NCBI GenBank assembly: GCA_007119795.1
Contig: SKOZ01000104.1
Coordinates: 1-25,113, forward strand
Direction of reading: 5' to 3'
Origin: Planctomycetales bacterium
Lineage (GTDB): Bacteria > Planctomycetota > Planctomycetia > Pirellulales > Thermoguttaceae
DNA: 25,113 nucleotides
Program-made: the position numbers and the translations under genes
Part shown: positions 7,187 to 15,244 of the stretch, one piece after another
Position numbering within the stretch: position 1 is the stretch's first letter
How the letters are laid out: each line of letters opens with the position of its first letter
Notes under the pieces: generated by a model
Database searches by the model: none
What the model saw: only the letters and a program-made list of their open reading frames with translations
Told to the model about the DNA's origin: nothing

Positions 7187-8176
7187 ATGCCCCCTCTGAC
7201 ACCTCTGCGTCTGAAGCCGATCTACCAGCACTACCTCTGGGGCGGCCGGCGCTTCGAGACCGTCCTCGGCCGCATCCTCGGCGACGCGCCGAGCTACGCC
7301 GAGTCCTGGGAGGTGGCCGACCACCCGGACGGCCAGAGCGTCGTGGCCACCGGGCCGCTGATGGGGGAGAGGCTTTCCACGCTGGTGTCACGCTACGGCG
7401 AGGATCTTCTCGGTCGCGACCCGGTACCCGACCCGGCTGGCAGTCGCCCGCGGTTCCCCCTGCTGCTGAAATACCTCGATGCTGCCCAGACCCTCTCCGT
7501 TCAGGTCCATCCCGACGACGCCCGTGCCGCCCGTCTCGCCCCCCCGGACTTCGGCAAGACCGAGGCCTGGGTGGTCCTGGCCACCGATCCTGGCGCGACC
7601 ATCTATGCCGGCCTGAGACCGGGTGTGGACCGCGCCGCGCTGGCCGCGGCGGTTGCCGAGGGGCGCTGTGAGAGCTGCCTGCACCCGTTCCAGCCGCAGG
7701 TGGGCGATTGCGTCTTCCTTCCCGCGGGCACGGTCCACGCACTCGGGGCGGGCCTGGTGGTGGCCGAGGTGCAGCAGGCGAGCAACGTGACGTACCGCCT
7801 GTACGACTGGGGCCGCCCGGGGCCCGACGGCAGGCCCCGCCACCTCCATGTCGCCGAGGCCCTTGACGCGATCGACTTCGCTCGGGGACCGGTCGAGCCC
7901 GTCCCTCCGCAGCCGACCGCTCGCCAAGGGGGCGAGCGCCTGGTGGCCTGCGAGAAGTTCGTCCTCCACCGCTGGCGACTCGCCGCGCCGGCGAGCATCG
8001 GTGGCGACAGCCGGTTCCATATCCTGAGCGTTATCGCCGGAGCAGTGGAGGTTGCCGGCGATCCTGCGGGCCGCCCCCTGGCGCTCGGCCAGACACTGCT
8101 CATCCCGGCAGCCGTCGGTCCGGTGGAAATGCGGCCGCTCGGTGAATGCACCCTACTGGAGAGTCGCCTTCCATAA
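7187..8176 (+). CDS. manA: Mannose-6-phosphate isomerase, class I
   Basis: A 329-residue zinc-dependent cupin enzyme interconverting mannose 6-phosphate and fructose 6-phosphate. Seen: 'LKPIYQHYLWGGRRF' at the start, 'YAESWEVADHPDGQSVV' (37-53), 'FPLLLKYLDAAQTLSVQVHPDD' region (90-111), 'GKTEAWVVLATDP' (123-135) and 'LPAGTVHALGAGLVVAEVQ' (178-196). Zinc ligands are expected to be Q106, H108, E126 and H184. The length and order match the short Bacillus/Bacteroidetes-type ManA rather than the longer enterobacterial form. GGAGG at 7173-7177 abuts an ATG at 7178 but has nine bases to the ATG at 7187, so the latter is chosen. It is monocistronic between divergent tatC and a convergent Gfo/Idh-fold gene. 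Confidence 0.95.
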   Translation: MPPLTPLRLKPIYQHYLWGGRRFETVLGRILGDAPSYAESWEVADHPDGQSVVATGPLMGERLSTLVSRYGEDLLGRDPVPDPAGSRPRFPLLLKYLDAAQTLSVQVHPDDARAARLAPPDFGKTEAWVVLATDPGATIYAGLRPGVDRAALAAAVAEGRCESCLHPFQPQVGDCVFLPAGTVHALGAGLVVAEVQQASNVTYRLYDWGRPGPDGRPRHLHVAEALDAIDFARGPVEPVPPQPTARQGGERLVACEKFVLHRWRLAAPASIGGDSRFHILSVIAGAVEVAGDPAGRPLALGQTLLIPAAVGPVEMRPLGECTLLESRLP

Positions 8177-8296
8177 CCCGAGCCCCGAGCCGATGCGAGC
8201 GAGGTCCTCCCCCTCGATCCCAACCCCGTCTTGGAGATGCATCTCAGCTTCGCTTCGTTGACGTGCCCCAGGGGGAGCCGGGGAGCGGTCGGCAGC
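8177..8296. other. Convergent spacer with a 12-base palindrome
   Basis: The spacer between the ends of manA and the Gfo/Idh-fold gene contains the perfect palindrome GAGATGCATCTC at 8234-8245. No intrinsic terminator with a T tract is visible. The palindrome is short and could be chance. Confidence 0.3.
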
Positions 8297-9310
8297 CTAC
8301 GGGAGCTCCATCCGCTTCCCCTCGAAGTGACTATGGCCTGCTTGCTGGACGATCGTCAGCGCGCGGTAGGCTTCCTCGAGATCGCTGGTGCGGCGGACGA
8401 GGCTGGTCACAGCGCGGTGGAATTGGGTGAGCAACTGCTCACCAACGGTCCGCTCGCTATCGAGCGGCTCCTGATGGCGTCCCGACTCGTCGAACCATAC
8501 GAGCGTGGCAGGCAGATCCACAAAGGCGATGCCGCTCCGACAGGCGACTTGCAGCGAGGCGAGCGGGCGGTAAGAAATCGCCTCCGGCCACTCGGCCGGA
8601 ATGTACCGCCCGCAACTGACCTGGGCGACCGCCCCGCCGTTCGGGGTTGTCGGATCGGCGAAGCCGAGGCTGAGCATCTGGTAGTCCACCTCGCAGGGGC
8701 GGTCCGTTCGGCAGTGGGTGGTGCCGCTAACCCAGACGGGCCCCTGGCCGACGACGTAACAACACCAATCGACCAACTCGACGAGTTCCTGGACCAGCGA
8801 GTTACGGCGGGAGCAACCTGCCGCGTCTCCGCCGACGGCGTCGGCCCCCAGGCGACGATGAGAAAAGAGGAGCTGCGGCGGCCCCAGTCGGGTGGCGATG
8901 AGTTCCTTAAGGCGGAGGGTGGCCGGAGCCTGCCGGCGGGGGAACTCGGCCATGAAGGCGATGCCCGCCTCGTCCACGCGGCGTTTGAGCATCTGCGCCT
9001 CGTCCGGATCGAGAGAGAGGCCGTAGCTGCAATAGACGGCCTTCCCTGCCTCGCACGCGGCCAAGACAGGGAGCGAGCCATACCACTGGGCCCCTAAGAG
9101 GAGGATGGCGTCGATGTCCTCGCGGCGGGCCAGGACATGAAAGCCATCGACCGCTTCGGCACCGAACTCCCGAGCCGCCTGTCGCGCGCGGTGGCCCACC
9201 TGTTCGCAGATCGCTCGGACCTCGAACCGGTCTGCCAGGGCCCAAAGGGCCGGGCGATGCCGATGTTGCCAGGCGTCGCCCAGACCGACCACTCCCACGC
9301 GCAATTTCAT
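8297..9310 (-). CDS. Gfo/Idh/MocA-fold protein lacking the EKP motif
   Basis: A 337-residue protein with an N-terminal Rossmann fold ('RVGVVGLGDAWQHRH', residues 4-18) and the overall order of the Gfo/Idh/MocA family: 'DIDAILLLGAQWYGSLPVL' (65-83), then 'AVYCSYGLSLDPDEA' (91-105) at the place where typical members have 'C-E-K-P-L-A'. The E-K-P is replaced by S-Y-G, so the lysine normally used in NAD(P)-dependent hydride transfer is absent. A C-terminal alpha/beta domain follows ('HRRLGADAVGGDAAG...', 'YQMLSLGFADP'). It has no signal peptide. The ATG at 9310 has AAAGGTGA about nine bases upstream. It is convergent with manA. It may be a sugar-binding or structural paralogue rather than an active dehydrogenase; this is inference. 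Confidence 0.83.
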   Translation of the reverse strand: MKLRVGVVGLGDAWQHRHRPALWALADRFEVRAICEQVGHRARQAAREFGAEAVDGFHVLARREDIDAILLLGAQWYGSLPVLAACEAGKAVYCSYGLSLDPDEAQMLKRRVDEAGIAFMAEFPRRQAPATLRLKELIATRLGPPQLLFSHRRLGADAVGGDAAGCSRRNSLVQELVELVDWCCYVVGQGPVWVSGTTHCRTDRPCEVDYQMLSLGFADPTTPNGGAVAQVSCGRYIPAEWPEAISYRPLASLQVACRSGIAFVDLPATLVWFDESGRHQEPLDSERTVGEQLLTQFHRAVTSLVRRTSDLEEAYRALTIVQQAGHSHFEGKRMELP

Positions 9311-9666
9311 GGACCATTCACCTTTGCGGCTTCCCGGTGTGGCTGCTGTCGGACCATGGACTTGGAACCCAGGGCGAGGAAGGCGCAGAGACGCACACCG
9401 CCGCGGACGAGTCGAGCACCCAAGTATACCTGAGTGCTATCGGCTTGCTCAACGAGGACCGCTTCTGGGGCTTGGCGTATGGGGCCCGATACCCACCTTA
9501 CAGGGAATGCGCCGGGCATAACCTCCGGCCGCCACCGCCCACGACTGCCGAACTCGGGAGGCCGAGTAGGGCAACGACACGGGGTGGTGGCTCCCCACGG
9601 CAGAAGGGGGGCGCGGTTCGAAAGGTATTGCTTTTGCTGCGGGTGCGGATACACTGTGTGGTATGG
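9311..9666. other. Gene-poor spacer upstream of the thioredoxin-fold gene
   Basis: About 350 bases without a supportable gene. Several open frames cross it on both strands but none has a ribosome site and family motif together. The right end holds a candidate promoter (9628-9655). Confidence 0.45.
9628..9655 (+). promoter_or_regulatory. Candidate promoter for the thioredoxin-fold gene
   Basis: TTGCTT (9628-9633) and TACACT (9650-9655) are 16 bases apart on the plus strand, in a relatively AT-rich stretch. Transcription would begin near 9662, at the foot of a strong hairpin. Confidence 0.38.
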
Positions 9667-9709
9667 ATTTGGGGGACGGCCGGGCGCGCGCCGGCTGGAG
9701 CCCCCAAAT
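9667..9709 (+). promoter_or_regulatory. Large hairpin at the start of the predicted leader
   Basis: ATTTGGGGG (9667-9675) and CCCCCAAAT (9701-9709) form a perfect 9-base outer stem; inside it GCCGG (9679-9683) pairs with CCGGC (9691-9695). It begins about five bases after the predicted transcription start and 110 bases before the GTG of the next gene. No T tract follows on either strand, so an RNA-stabilising or regulatory role is more likely than termination. Confidence 0.45.
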
Positions 9710-9721
9710 GAATGCGGGTGG

Positions 9722-9741
9722 GCTGCGGTACTTGCCGCAGC
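9722..9741 (+). promoter_or_regulatory. Second leader hairpin
   Basis: GCTGCGG (9722-9728) and CCGCAGC (9735-9741) form a perfect 7-base stem with a 6-base loop TACTTG, 12 bases after the larger hairpin. The two together make a tandem stem-loop leader. Confidence 0.4.
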
Positions 9742-9818
9742 GATCCGCAAAGTCCCGCCTTTGAGTCTCCCGCCACTACCGAATCCCTCCCCTGACACTG
9801 GCAAGGAGGACTGCCCCC

Positions 9819-10334
9819 GTGACCAGTGTGTTCATGCTTCTGGCTTTGCAGGTGCCCCTGGTCGGCAACGACAGCTATGCGGAGGCGCGCCAACTGACGC
9901 TAGATAGCGGGCGCCCCTTGATTGTCTTCGTGGGAACCGATCGGTGCCCGACGGCTATCCGTGTGCGTCAACGCATCCTGCCGGAACTTCGCCTCCGCCA
10001 CCGACGGCTGCTCGAACGCGTCGCCTTCGCCGTAGTCGACCTGAGTCGTGACGACCGCTTGGGCCGTCAGCTCGTGCGTGACGGCCCCGTTCCGCAGTTG
10101 ATCATGTTCCGCAGGACGCCCGAAGGCTGGCGTTGCCGTCGGCTCATCGAGGTCGACGATATCGAGGTCGTCCGCACGTTCATCGAACAGGGGCTCGCCC
10201 TGGACGATCAATCGCGGCTGGCGCGGACCGTTCATCCCAGCCGGCGCGCTGGGCAGCTCGTGGAACTCGAGGAATCCGCGGTTCCTGAAGAGCAGGAAGG
10301 CGAAGGGCAGGAAGGCGCTGAAGCGGAGCAATGA
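9819..10334 (+). CDS. Thioredoxin-fold protein with degenerate active site
   Basis: A 171-residue protein. The GTG start at 9819 is supported by AAGGAGG nine bases upstream. The first 20 residues are hydrophobic (MTSVFMLLALQVPLVG) and may be a short signal or anchor. 'RPLIVFVGTDRCPTAIRVRQRIL' region (32-54), 'VAFAVVDLSRDD' (68-79), and 'VPQLIMFRR' with the cis-proline P92 give the beta-alpha-beta order of a thioredoxin fold. At the CxxC position there is 'D-R-C-P-T-A', with only one cysteine (C43), so classic disulfide exchange is not possible. The tail (about 150-171) is acidic and Glu/Gln-rich. It lies 88 bases before the Tat-signal Gfo/Idh gene on the same strand. Function is unknown. Confidence 0.7.
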   Translation: MTSVFMLLALQVPLVGNDSYAEARQLTLDSGRPLIVFVGTDRCPTAIRVRQRILPELRLRHRRLLERVAFAVVDLSRDDRLGRQLVRDGPVPQLIMFRRTPEGWRCRRLIEVDDIEVVRTFIEQGLALDDQSRLARTVHPSRRAGQLVELEESAVPEEQEGEGQEGAEAEQ

Positions 10335-10422
10335 AGCGCCGCCGCATCCGATAGCGGTCTCGCGCCGCCGCGGCGACCGCGAGCGAGGCATCCTCGCGCA
10401 AAGACCACCGAGGGACGAGATC

Positions 10423-11778
10423 ATGACCCGAGCGGACCGGTATCCGATCCATCGGCGAGACCTTCTCCGTGCCGCCACCGCGGCGGCGGTTCCTTGGGTC
10501 GTACCCGCGGCAGCCCTCGGCACCCCCGGCCGCCGACCGCCGAGCGACCGCATCACGTTGGGGTTCATCGGCGTGGGCATGATGGGTCGTGGGCACCTGG
10601 CCCGTTTCCTCCGCTACCCGCAGGCCCAGGTGCTGGCCGTCTGCGAGGTGGACCGCTGGCGGCGCGAGAACGCCCAGAACACGGCGAACCAGGCCTATGC
10701 GGCGGAACGCGCCGGCGGAGCCTACCGCGGTTGCGCGGCCTACAACGACTTCCGCGAGTTGCTCGCCCGCGATGACGTCGACGCCGTGGTCGTCTCCACG
10801 GGCGACCGCTGGCATGCCGCCCATACCGTGCTGGCAGCCCGTGCGGGCAAGGATATCTTCTGCGAGAAACCGATTTCGCTGACGATCGCCGAGGCGCGGG
10901 CCATGGTCGAGGCCGTCCGCCGCTACGGCCGCATCTTCCAGACGGGCCTCCAACAGCGGAGCGCCCGCGAATTCCGCCTCGCCTGCCAGTTGGTCCGCGA
11001 GGGGGCGCTGGGCAAGGTAGACCGCGTCTACGCCATTTTTCCCGGCACCAGTAGCGAGGTCGATCTCCCGGCCGAACCGGTGCCGGAGGGGCTCGATTGG
11101 GACCTCTGGCTGGGCCCGGCTCCCTGGCGTCCTTTCAACAGCCGCTTCCACCACTACGGGGCCCCGCAGCACGTCGTCCCCTGGGAGTTCTGCCGCGATT
11201 TCGGCGGCGGCGCGCTGACCAGCGGGGCCGTTCACGCCCTGGACGTTGTCCAGTGGGGGCTCGACAAGGACCACACCGGTCCGGTTGAGGTCGTCCCGCC
11301 GGCAACGGGTGAGGTCCCTGCGCTCACCTACCGCTACGCCGACGGCACCGTCCTCCAGGTGGTCGAGGGCCGCCTCGACCCCCGGCGGCACGACGTACCG
11401 CGCGGCTGGGATGAAATCACCTCGATCCAACCGTTCGGGGCGCTCTTTGTGGGTGAGCAGGGCTGGATCCACGTGGGGCGGCAGGGTTACCTGACTTCGT
11501 CCCCCGCGGAGATTGTCGAAGACCATCCCGGCCGCTACGACCACGGTATCGCCGTGGCCGGCCATCACCAGAACTGGCTCGATTCCATCGCCACCCGCCG
11601 GCGGACGGCCTGCGACGTGGACGTCGGCTGCCAGTCGACGATCGTCGCCCATCTCGGGTGCATTGCCCAGTGGACCGGGCGTGCCCTGAAGTGGGACCCG
11701 GAGGGGGAAGTATTCCTCGGCGACGATGAGGCGAACCGGATGCGGCGGCGGGCCATGCGGGCGCCGTGGCAGGTGTAA
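10423..11778 (+). CDS. Tat-exported Gfo/Idh/MocA-family oxidoreductase
   Basis: A 451-residue protein with a clear twin-arginine signal: 'HRRDLLRAATAAAVPWVVP' (residues 10-28) followed by AAALG. The Rossmann motif 'GFIGVGMMGRGH' (47-58) and the catalytic-type 'CEKPISLTIAEA' (147-158, with E148 K149 P150) are intact. The C-terminal part has 'GLDWDLWLGPAPWRPF' and 'DFGGGALTSGAVHALDVVQWG', typical of the large exported planctomycete/Verrucomicrobia subfamily related to glycoside-processing NAD-dependent enzymes. Such proteins fold with their cofactor in the cytoplasm, which explains use of Tat. Substrate is unknown, probably a sugar or glycan. It follows the thioredoxin-fold gene and precedes the HEAT-repeat gene on the same strand; the tatC gene is 3.5 kb away. 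Confidence 0.92.
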   Translation: MTRADRYPIHRRDLLRAATAAAVPWVVPAAALGTPGRRPPSDRITLGFIGVGMMGRGHLARFLRYPQAQVLAVCEVDRWRRENAQNTANQAYAAERAGGAYRGCAAYNDFRELLARDDVDAVVVSTGDRWHAAHTVLAARAGKDIFCEKPISLTIAEARAMVEAVRRYGRIFQTGLQQRSAREFRLACQLVREGALGKVDRVYAIFPGTSSEVDLPAEPVPEGLDWDLWLGPAPWRPFNSRFHHYGAPQHVVPWEFCRDFGGGALTSGAVHALDVVQWGLDKDHTGPVEVVPPATGEVPALTYRYADGTVLQVVEGRLDPRRHDVPRGWDEITSIQPFGALFVGEQGWIHVGRQGYLTSSPAEIVEDHPGRYDHGIAVAGHHQNWLDSIATRRRTACDVDVGCQSTIVAHLGCIAQWTGRALKWDPEGEVFLGDDEANRMRRRAMRAPWQV

Positions 11779-11852
11779 GTGGGTAAGGTAGGCTACACTG
11801 CGATTTCCAGGCGAGCGGTTGTTCCGTGATCTGTCCGAAGGTGGAGAGGCTG

Positions 11853-13796
11853 ATGATATCGACAACGCGTTGGACCGTTGCCGTCCTGTCGGTTCTGGGG
11901 GCGCTTTGGGCGACGATGGGGGAGGGGGTGGCCGCGGACACGGAGCCCCAGGCACTCGCCGCCGTACTCACGTCCGATGCTTCGTACATGGAGAAGCTCC
12001 AGGCCTGTAAGCGGCTGGGCGAGATCGGCGGGAGGGGGTCGGTCGACGCGCTGGTCCCCCTCCTGGCGGAGGAACCCCTCTCTCACGCGGCGCGGATCGC
12101 CCTGGAAGCGATCCCCGACGAAGCCGCCGGGGCGGCCCTCCATACGGCTTTGGCGGAGCTCGAGGGGCTTCCCCGGATCGGCGTGATCCAGTCGCTCGGC
12201 GTGCGGCGCGAGGCCGCAGCCGTCGCCGACCTCCGCGCGCTCCTCGAAGACGACGATCCTGCGACGGCATCGGCCGCCGCCACCGCCCTGGGGGAGATCG
12301 CCACTACCGAGGCCGCCGAGGCCCTCGGCAATATCCTCCCCGACGCGCCTGCAGACGTTCGCGCAGCGATCGGCGACGGCTTACTCGCCGTCGCCCAGAT
12401 CCGCGCCGACGAGGGAAACACCGCCGAAGCGGCGGCGTGGTTCGACCGCGTCCACGGTGCCGACCTGCCGACGCATCTCCACCTCGCCGCCGCCCGCGGG
12501 GCCATCCAAAGCGGTGCGGCGGACGCGCTGGAACGCTTCCTGGAACTCGTCCGAGCGGACGAGGCAGCCGCCTTCGCCATGGCCCTCGAAGTGGGCCGCC
12601 TCCTGCCTGCCGCCGAAGTCGCCCCCCTCGTGGCGGCCGAGTTGTCGGAAAGCCCGGCCCACCGCCAGCCCCTCCTGGTGACCCTTCTCGGCGATCTCGG
12701 CGATCGTGCAGCGCTGCCCGCCGTGGTCGAGGCGGTGGGAAGCGGGGACCAGGCCGTCCGCCTCGCGGCGCTTTCCGCCTTGGGCAACCTGGGCGACGCC
12801 TCGACGCTTCCCTTACTGCTCGAGCTGGCCGCGGGAGAAGACGAGGAGGGGGCCGGCGCCGCCCGGCAGAGCCTCGGGCGGCTCGACGATCCCGGCATCG
12901 ACGCGCAGATCGCCCGGAGACTCCTCGATGCGGACGAGGGGATGACCGAGTCGGAGCGGCTCCTGCTGGTCGATCTGGCAGGCCGCCGCCGTATAGAAGA
13001 AGCGGTGTCGGCACTCCTCGCGGCGGCCGAGGCGCCCCAGCCGGCGGTCCGCCTCGCCGCCATCGCCGCCCTCGGCGAGACGCTCGCCCCCCCGCAGCTC
13101 GACGCCCTGACCGAACGCCTGCTGAACCCCCGAACGCCCGAGGAGCTTGCCGCCGTCCAGGCGGCGCTGCGGGCAGCCTCGATCCGCACGGCCGATCGCG
13201 AGGGCGCTGCCGAACAGCTCGCTGCCTGCCTTGCGGACGCGTCGGCCGAGATGCGGGAGTTCCTCATCGATTTGCTGGGCGCCGTGGGGGGCGAAACGGC
13301 TCTGACGGCGGTTGCCCGGGCCGCGCTCGATCCCGACCTCCAGGACACCGCCACGCGCGTGCTCGGCGAATGGATGACGCCCGATGCCGCCCCCGCGCTG
13401 CTCGCCGTGGTGCGTCAGTCGCCCGAGCAGCGGTTCCGCATCCGTGCCCTGCGCGGCTACCTTCGCATCGTCCGGCAGTTCGACGTCCCCGACGACGAGC
13501 GGGTGGCCATGTGCCGCCGAGCCCTGGAGCTTGCCGAGCGCCATGAAGAGCGGGTCCTGGCCCTGGAGGCGTTGGGGCGCGTCCCCACACGTGCCGCCCT
13601 CGAGCTGGCCCGCGCGCACCTTGCCGAGGAGGGGCTTGCCGAACCGGCCGCGGCAGCCGCCGTGGCGGTCGGCGAGCAGATCGTGGCAGTCCATCCTCAG
13701 ACTGTCGCCGAGGCCATGGCCGCCGTCCTCAGGACGACCGACCATCCCGAGCTCACCGCGCGGGCTACCCACCTCGCCCGTCAGGCCGATCCCTAG
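11853..13796 (+). CDS. Secreted HEAT-repeat protein
   Basis: A 647-residue protein with an N-terminal signal peptide (MISTTRWTVAVLSVLGALWA..., probable cleavage after GVAA at residue 28). The rest is almost entirely Ala/Leu/Glu-rich paired helices of about 30-37 residues, with recurring HEAT/PBS-type units such as 'ALAALGNLGDASTLPLLLEL'-like and 'RLAAIAALGETLAPPQL' segments. Such repeats form a curved solenoid that binds other proteins; no catalytic motif is visible. The ATG at 11853 has GGAG six bases upstream and starts right at the signal peptide; a GTG nine codons upstream is less likely. It lies 74 bases after the Gfo/Idh gene and is convergent with the porin gene. Similar proteins in planctomycetes are often annotated only as HEAT-repeat proteins. 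Confidence 0.87.
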   Translation: MISTTRWTVAVLSVLGALWATMGEGVAADTEPQALAAVLTSDASYMEKLQACKRLGEIGGRGSVDALVPLLAEEPLSHAARIALEAIPDEAAGAALHTALAELEGLPRIGVIQSLGVRREAAAVADLRALLEDDDPATASAAATALGEIATTEAAEALGNILPDAPADVRAAIGDGLLAVAQIRADEGNTAEAAAWFDRVHGADLPTHLHLAAARGAIQSGAADALERFLELVRADEAAAFAMALEVGRLLPAAEVAPLVAAELSESPAHRQPLLVTLLGDLGDRAALPAVVEAVGSGDQAVRLAALSALGNLGDASTLPLLLELAAGEDEEGAGAARQSLGRLDDPGIDAQIARRLLDADEGMTESERLLLVDLAGRRRIEEAVSALLAAAEAPQPAVRLAAIAALGETLAPPQLDALTERLLNPRTPEELAAVQAALRAASIRTADREGAAEQLAACLADASAEMREFLIDLLGAVGGETALTAVARAALDPDLQDTATRVLGEWMTPDAAPALLAVVRQSPEQRFRIRALRGYLRIVRQFDVPDDERVAMCRRALELAERHEERVLALEALGRVPTRAALELARAHLAEEGLAEPAAAAAVAVGEQIVAVHPQTVAEAMAAVLRTTDHPELTARATHLARQADP

Positions 13797-13864
13797 CGGC
13801 CTGCCCAAGGCGGATTTGCCGGCGGGGTGCAGCCAGATTCCACCGCTGCGCGCGCCGCTATGTA

Positions 13865-15244
13865 TCAGAAGATGAGCTCCAAGCGGGTGCCGTAGACGAA
13901 GGCGTCGCGGTGGATGCCGCTGGGGCGGGCGATGTACTGAAAGTCGGGCTGGACGGCCAGCCAGTCGGTGAGCCAGGCCTTGTAGAAGACCTCGATGGCC
14001 GTCTCGGTCGACTGCTCAGGGAGGCAGTCACTGAAGATCACGCGGGTCACGCCGGCCCCTGCACGGTCGCGCTGCCGTCCAGAGATAAGACCTTCGTACA
14101 TCATCCCCGCACCGAAGTACTGCTGTGCCTCGTTGCGGTCGGCACGAGCCCAGCCGTATTGGCCGAAGCCGTAGAGCCCCCGTGAGTCGTCGGCGTCGGT
14201 AGACCCATTTCTCCGCCAAAGGAACTGTTCCACTCCTCCGTGGAATCCCCAATTTCCTTTCAGGGCTCCCTCTTCGCCGGTGGCGAGATCATCGAAGGCC
14301 CCGCTGTGGTACCAGAGGCTCAGATGAACGTGGCCCCACCGCCCGTCGGCGAGCTTCCATTGACGTTCTGCCTCGATGATCGAAAAGACCTCGCCCGTAC
14401 CCGAGAATCCCCAGGTGCTACCGTCGGCGGCGCCGTCGAAGACTCCGGCGCGGAGATCCCAATGCTCGGCGGGACGGAGAAAGAAGACGGCGCCGGCCGC
14501 CGAATGCGGGTAGCTCGGCATGGGAATCGTGGGGTGGAACCCATACGAAGACTGGATGAAGTCGGCGGCCAGTTCGGTGAGCGCGAAATCGTGGTTGGCG
14601 TCCTGCTTGCCGAGCCGCACCGTGAGGCGGTCGTCGAGGAAGTCGCGCTCCCACCAGTAGTCGCTGATCTGCGCCAGGTCGTCGGCATCGATGTTGCTTA
14701 GGATCTGGAAGTCGCCTACGTACCGCTCGCTTAGGCCACGGCCGTGGGTGTGCTGGCCGTGGATGACGAAGCGGCCGCCCTCCCGTAGTCCCCAGGCCTC
14801 CAGATCGGTCTCGATGACCATATCGACAAGCCCCAGGTACTCGGTAGCCCGGCACGTGGAAATCCCGCCCCGCATGTTCGTGAAGAGCTCGCCGGTGTAG
14901 GTCGCCGCAAGCGTTGTCCCCGGACCGAGGGAGAATGGTCCGCCCAACAACCCGCGAAGCGGCTTTTCGTCCTCCTCTTCCTCATCGTCCTTCTCTTCCT
15001 CATCGTCCTCGACGGGCGTTTCGTCGACTCCGCTGAAGGCAGGAACATCGGGGGGAATCGAATAGGCGAGAGGCCACGTCGGCGCATCGCCGTAGCCTCC
15101 TTGCATCCGTCCCGCGGCAGCCGGATCCGTCACGGCGGGGAACTCAAGCCAAGCGGCGTCGATCTCCTCAACCGCCACCCAGAGTGGGACGGCCGTCAGG
15201 CAGACGGTCACCAGGAAGACGAGCGTGCGCATCGTGATCGGCAT
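13865..15244 (-). CDS. OprB-type carbohydrate-selective porin
   Basis: A 459-residue outer-membrane protein. A hydrophobic signal (MPITMRTLVFLVTVCLTAVPLW...) is followed by a region of low similarity, an acidic tract (about 74-93, 'VDETPVEDDEEEKDDEEEE') and then the OprB-like barrel: 'GDFQILSNIDADD', 'LYELWWER'-like 'ISDYWWERDFLDDRLTVRLGKQDAN', 'GFHPTIPMPSYPHSAAGA', 'TAIEVFYKAWLTDWLAVQPDFQYI' region and a final aromatic residue (ELIF at the C terminus), as expected for a BAM-assembled barrel. OprB porins pass sugars across the outer membrane. The acidic tract is encoded by an 18-base tandem duplication. ATG at 15244 or 15232 could be the start; neither has a clear ribosome site. Convergent with the HEAT gene. 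Confidence 0.88.
   Translation of the reverse strand: MPITMRTLVFLVTVCLTAVPLWVAVEEIDAAWLEFPAVTDPAAAGRMQGGYGDAPTWPLAYSIPPDVPAFSGVDETPVEDDEEEKDDEEEEDEKPLRGLLGGPFSLGPGTTLAATYTGELFTNMRGGISTCRATEYLGLVDMVIETDLEAWGLREGGRFVIHGQHTHGRGLSERYVGDFQILSNIDADDLAQISDYWWERDFLDDRLTVRLGKQDANHDFALTELAADFIQSSYGFHPTIPMPSYPHSAAGAVFFLRPAEHWDLRAGVFDGAADGSTWGFSGTGEVFSIIEAERQWKLADGRWGHVHLSLWYHSGAFDDLATGEEGALKGNWGFHGGVEQFLWRRNGSTDADDSRGLYGFGQYGWARADRNEAQQYFGAGMMYEGLISGRQRDRAGAGVTRVIFSDCLPEQSTETAIEVFYKAWLTDWLAVQPDFQYIARPSGIHRDAFVYGTRLELIF
14975..15010 (-). repeat. 18-base tandem duplication in the porin acidic tract
   Basis: Two adjacent 18-base units (14975-14992 and 14993-15010) starting CTCTTCCTCATCGTCCT differ only in the last base. 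The unit is six codons long, so the frame is kept and adds Asp/Glu residues to the segment between signal peptide and barrel. Confidence 0.8.

Noticed and set aside
8234..8245. GAGATGCATCTC palindrome as an operator
   Set aside because: Only 12 bases, in a convergent spacer where an operator is not expected; kept as a note only.
9307..9907. Overlapping open frames in the spacer before the thioredoxin-fold gene
   Set aside because: None has a ribosome site with a recognisable family; they cross the promoter and hairpins.
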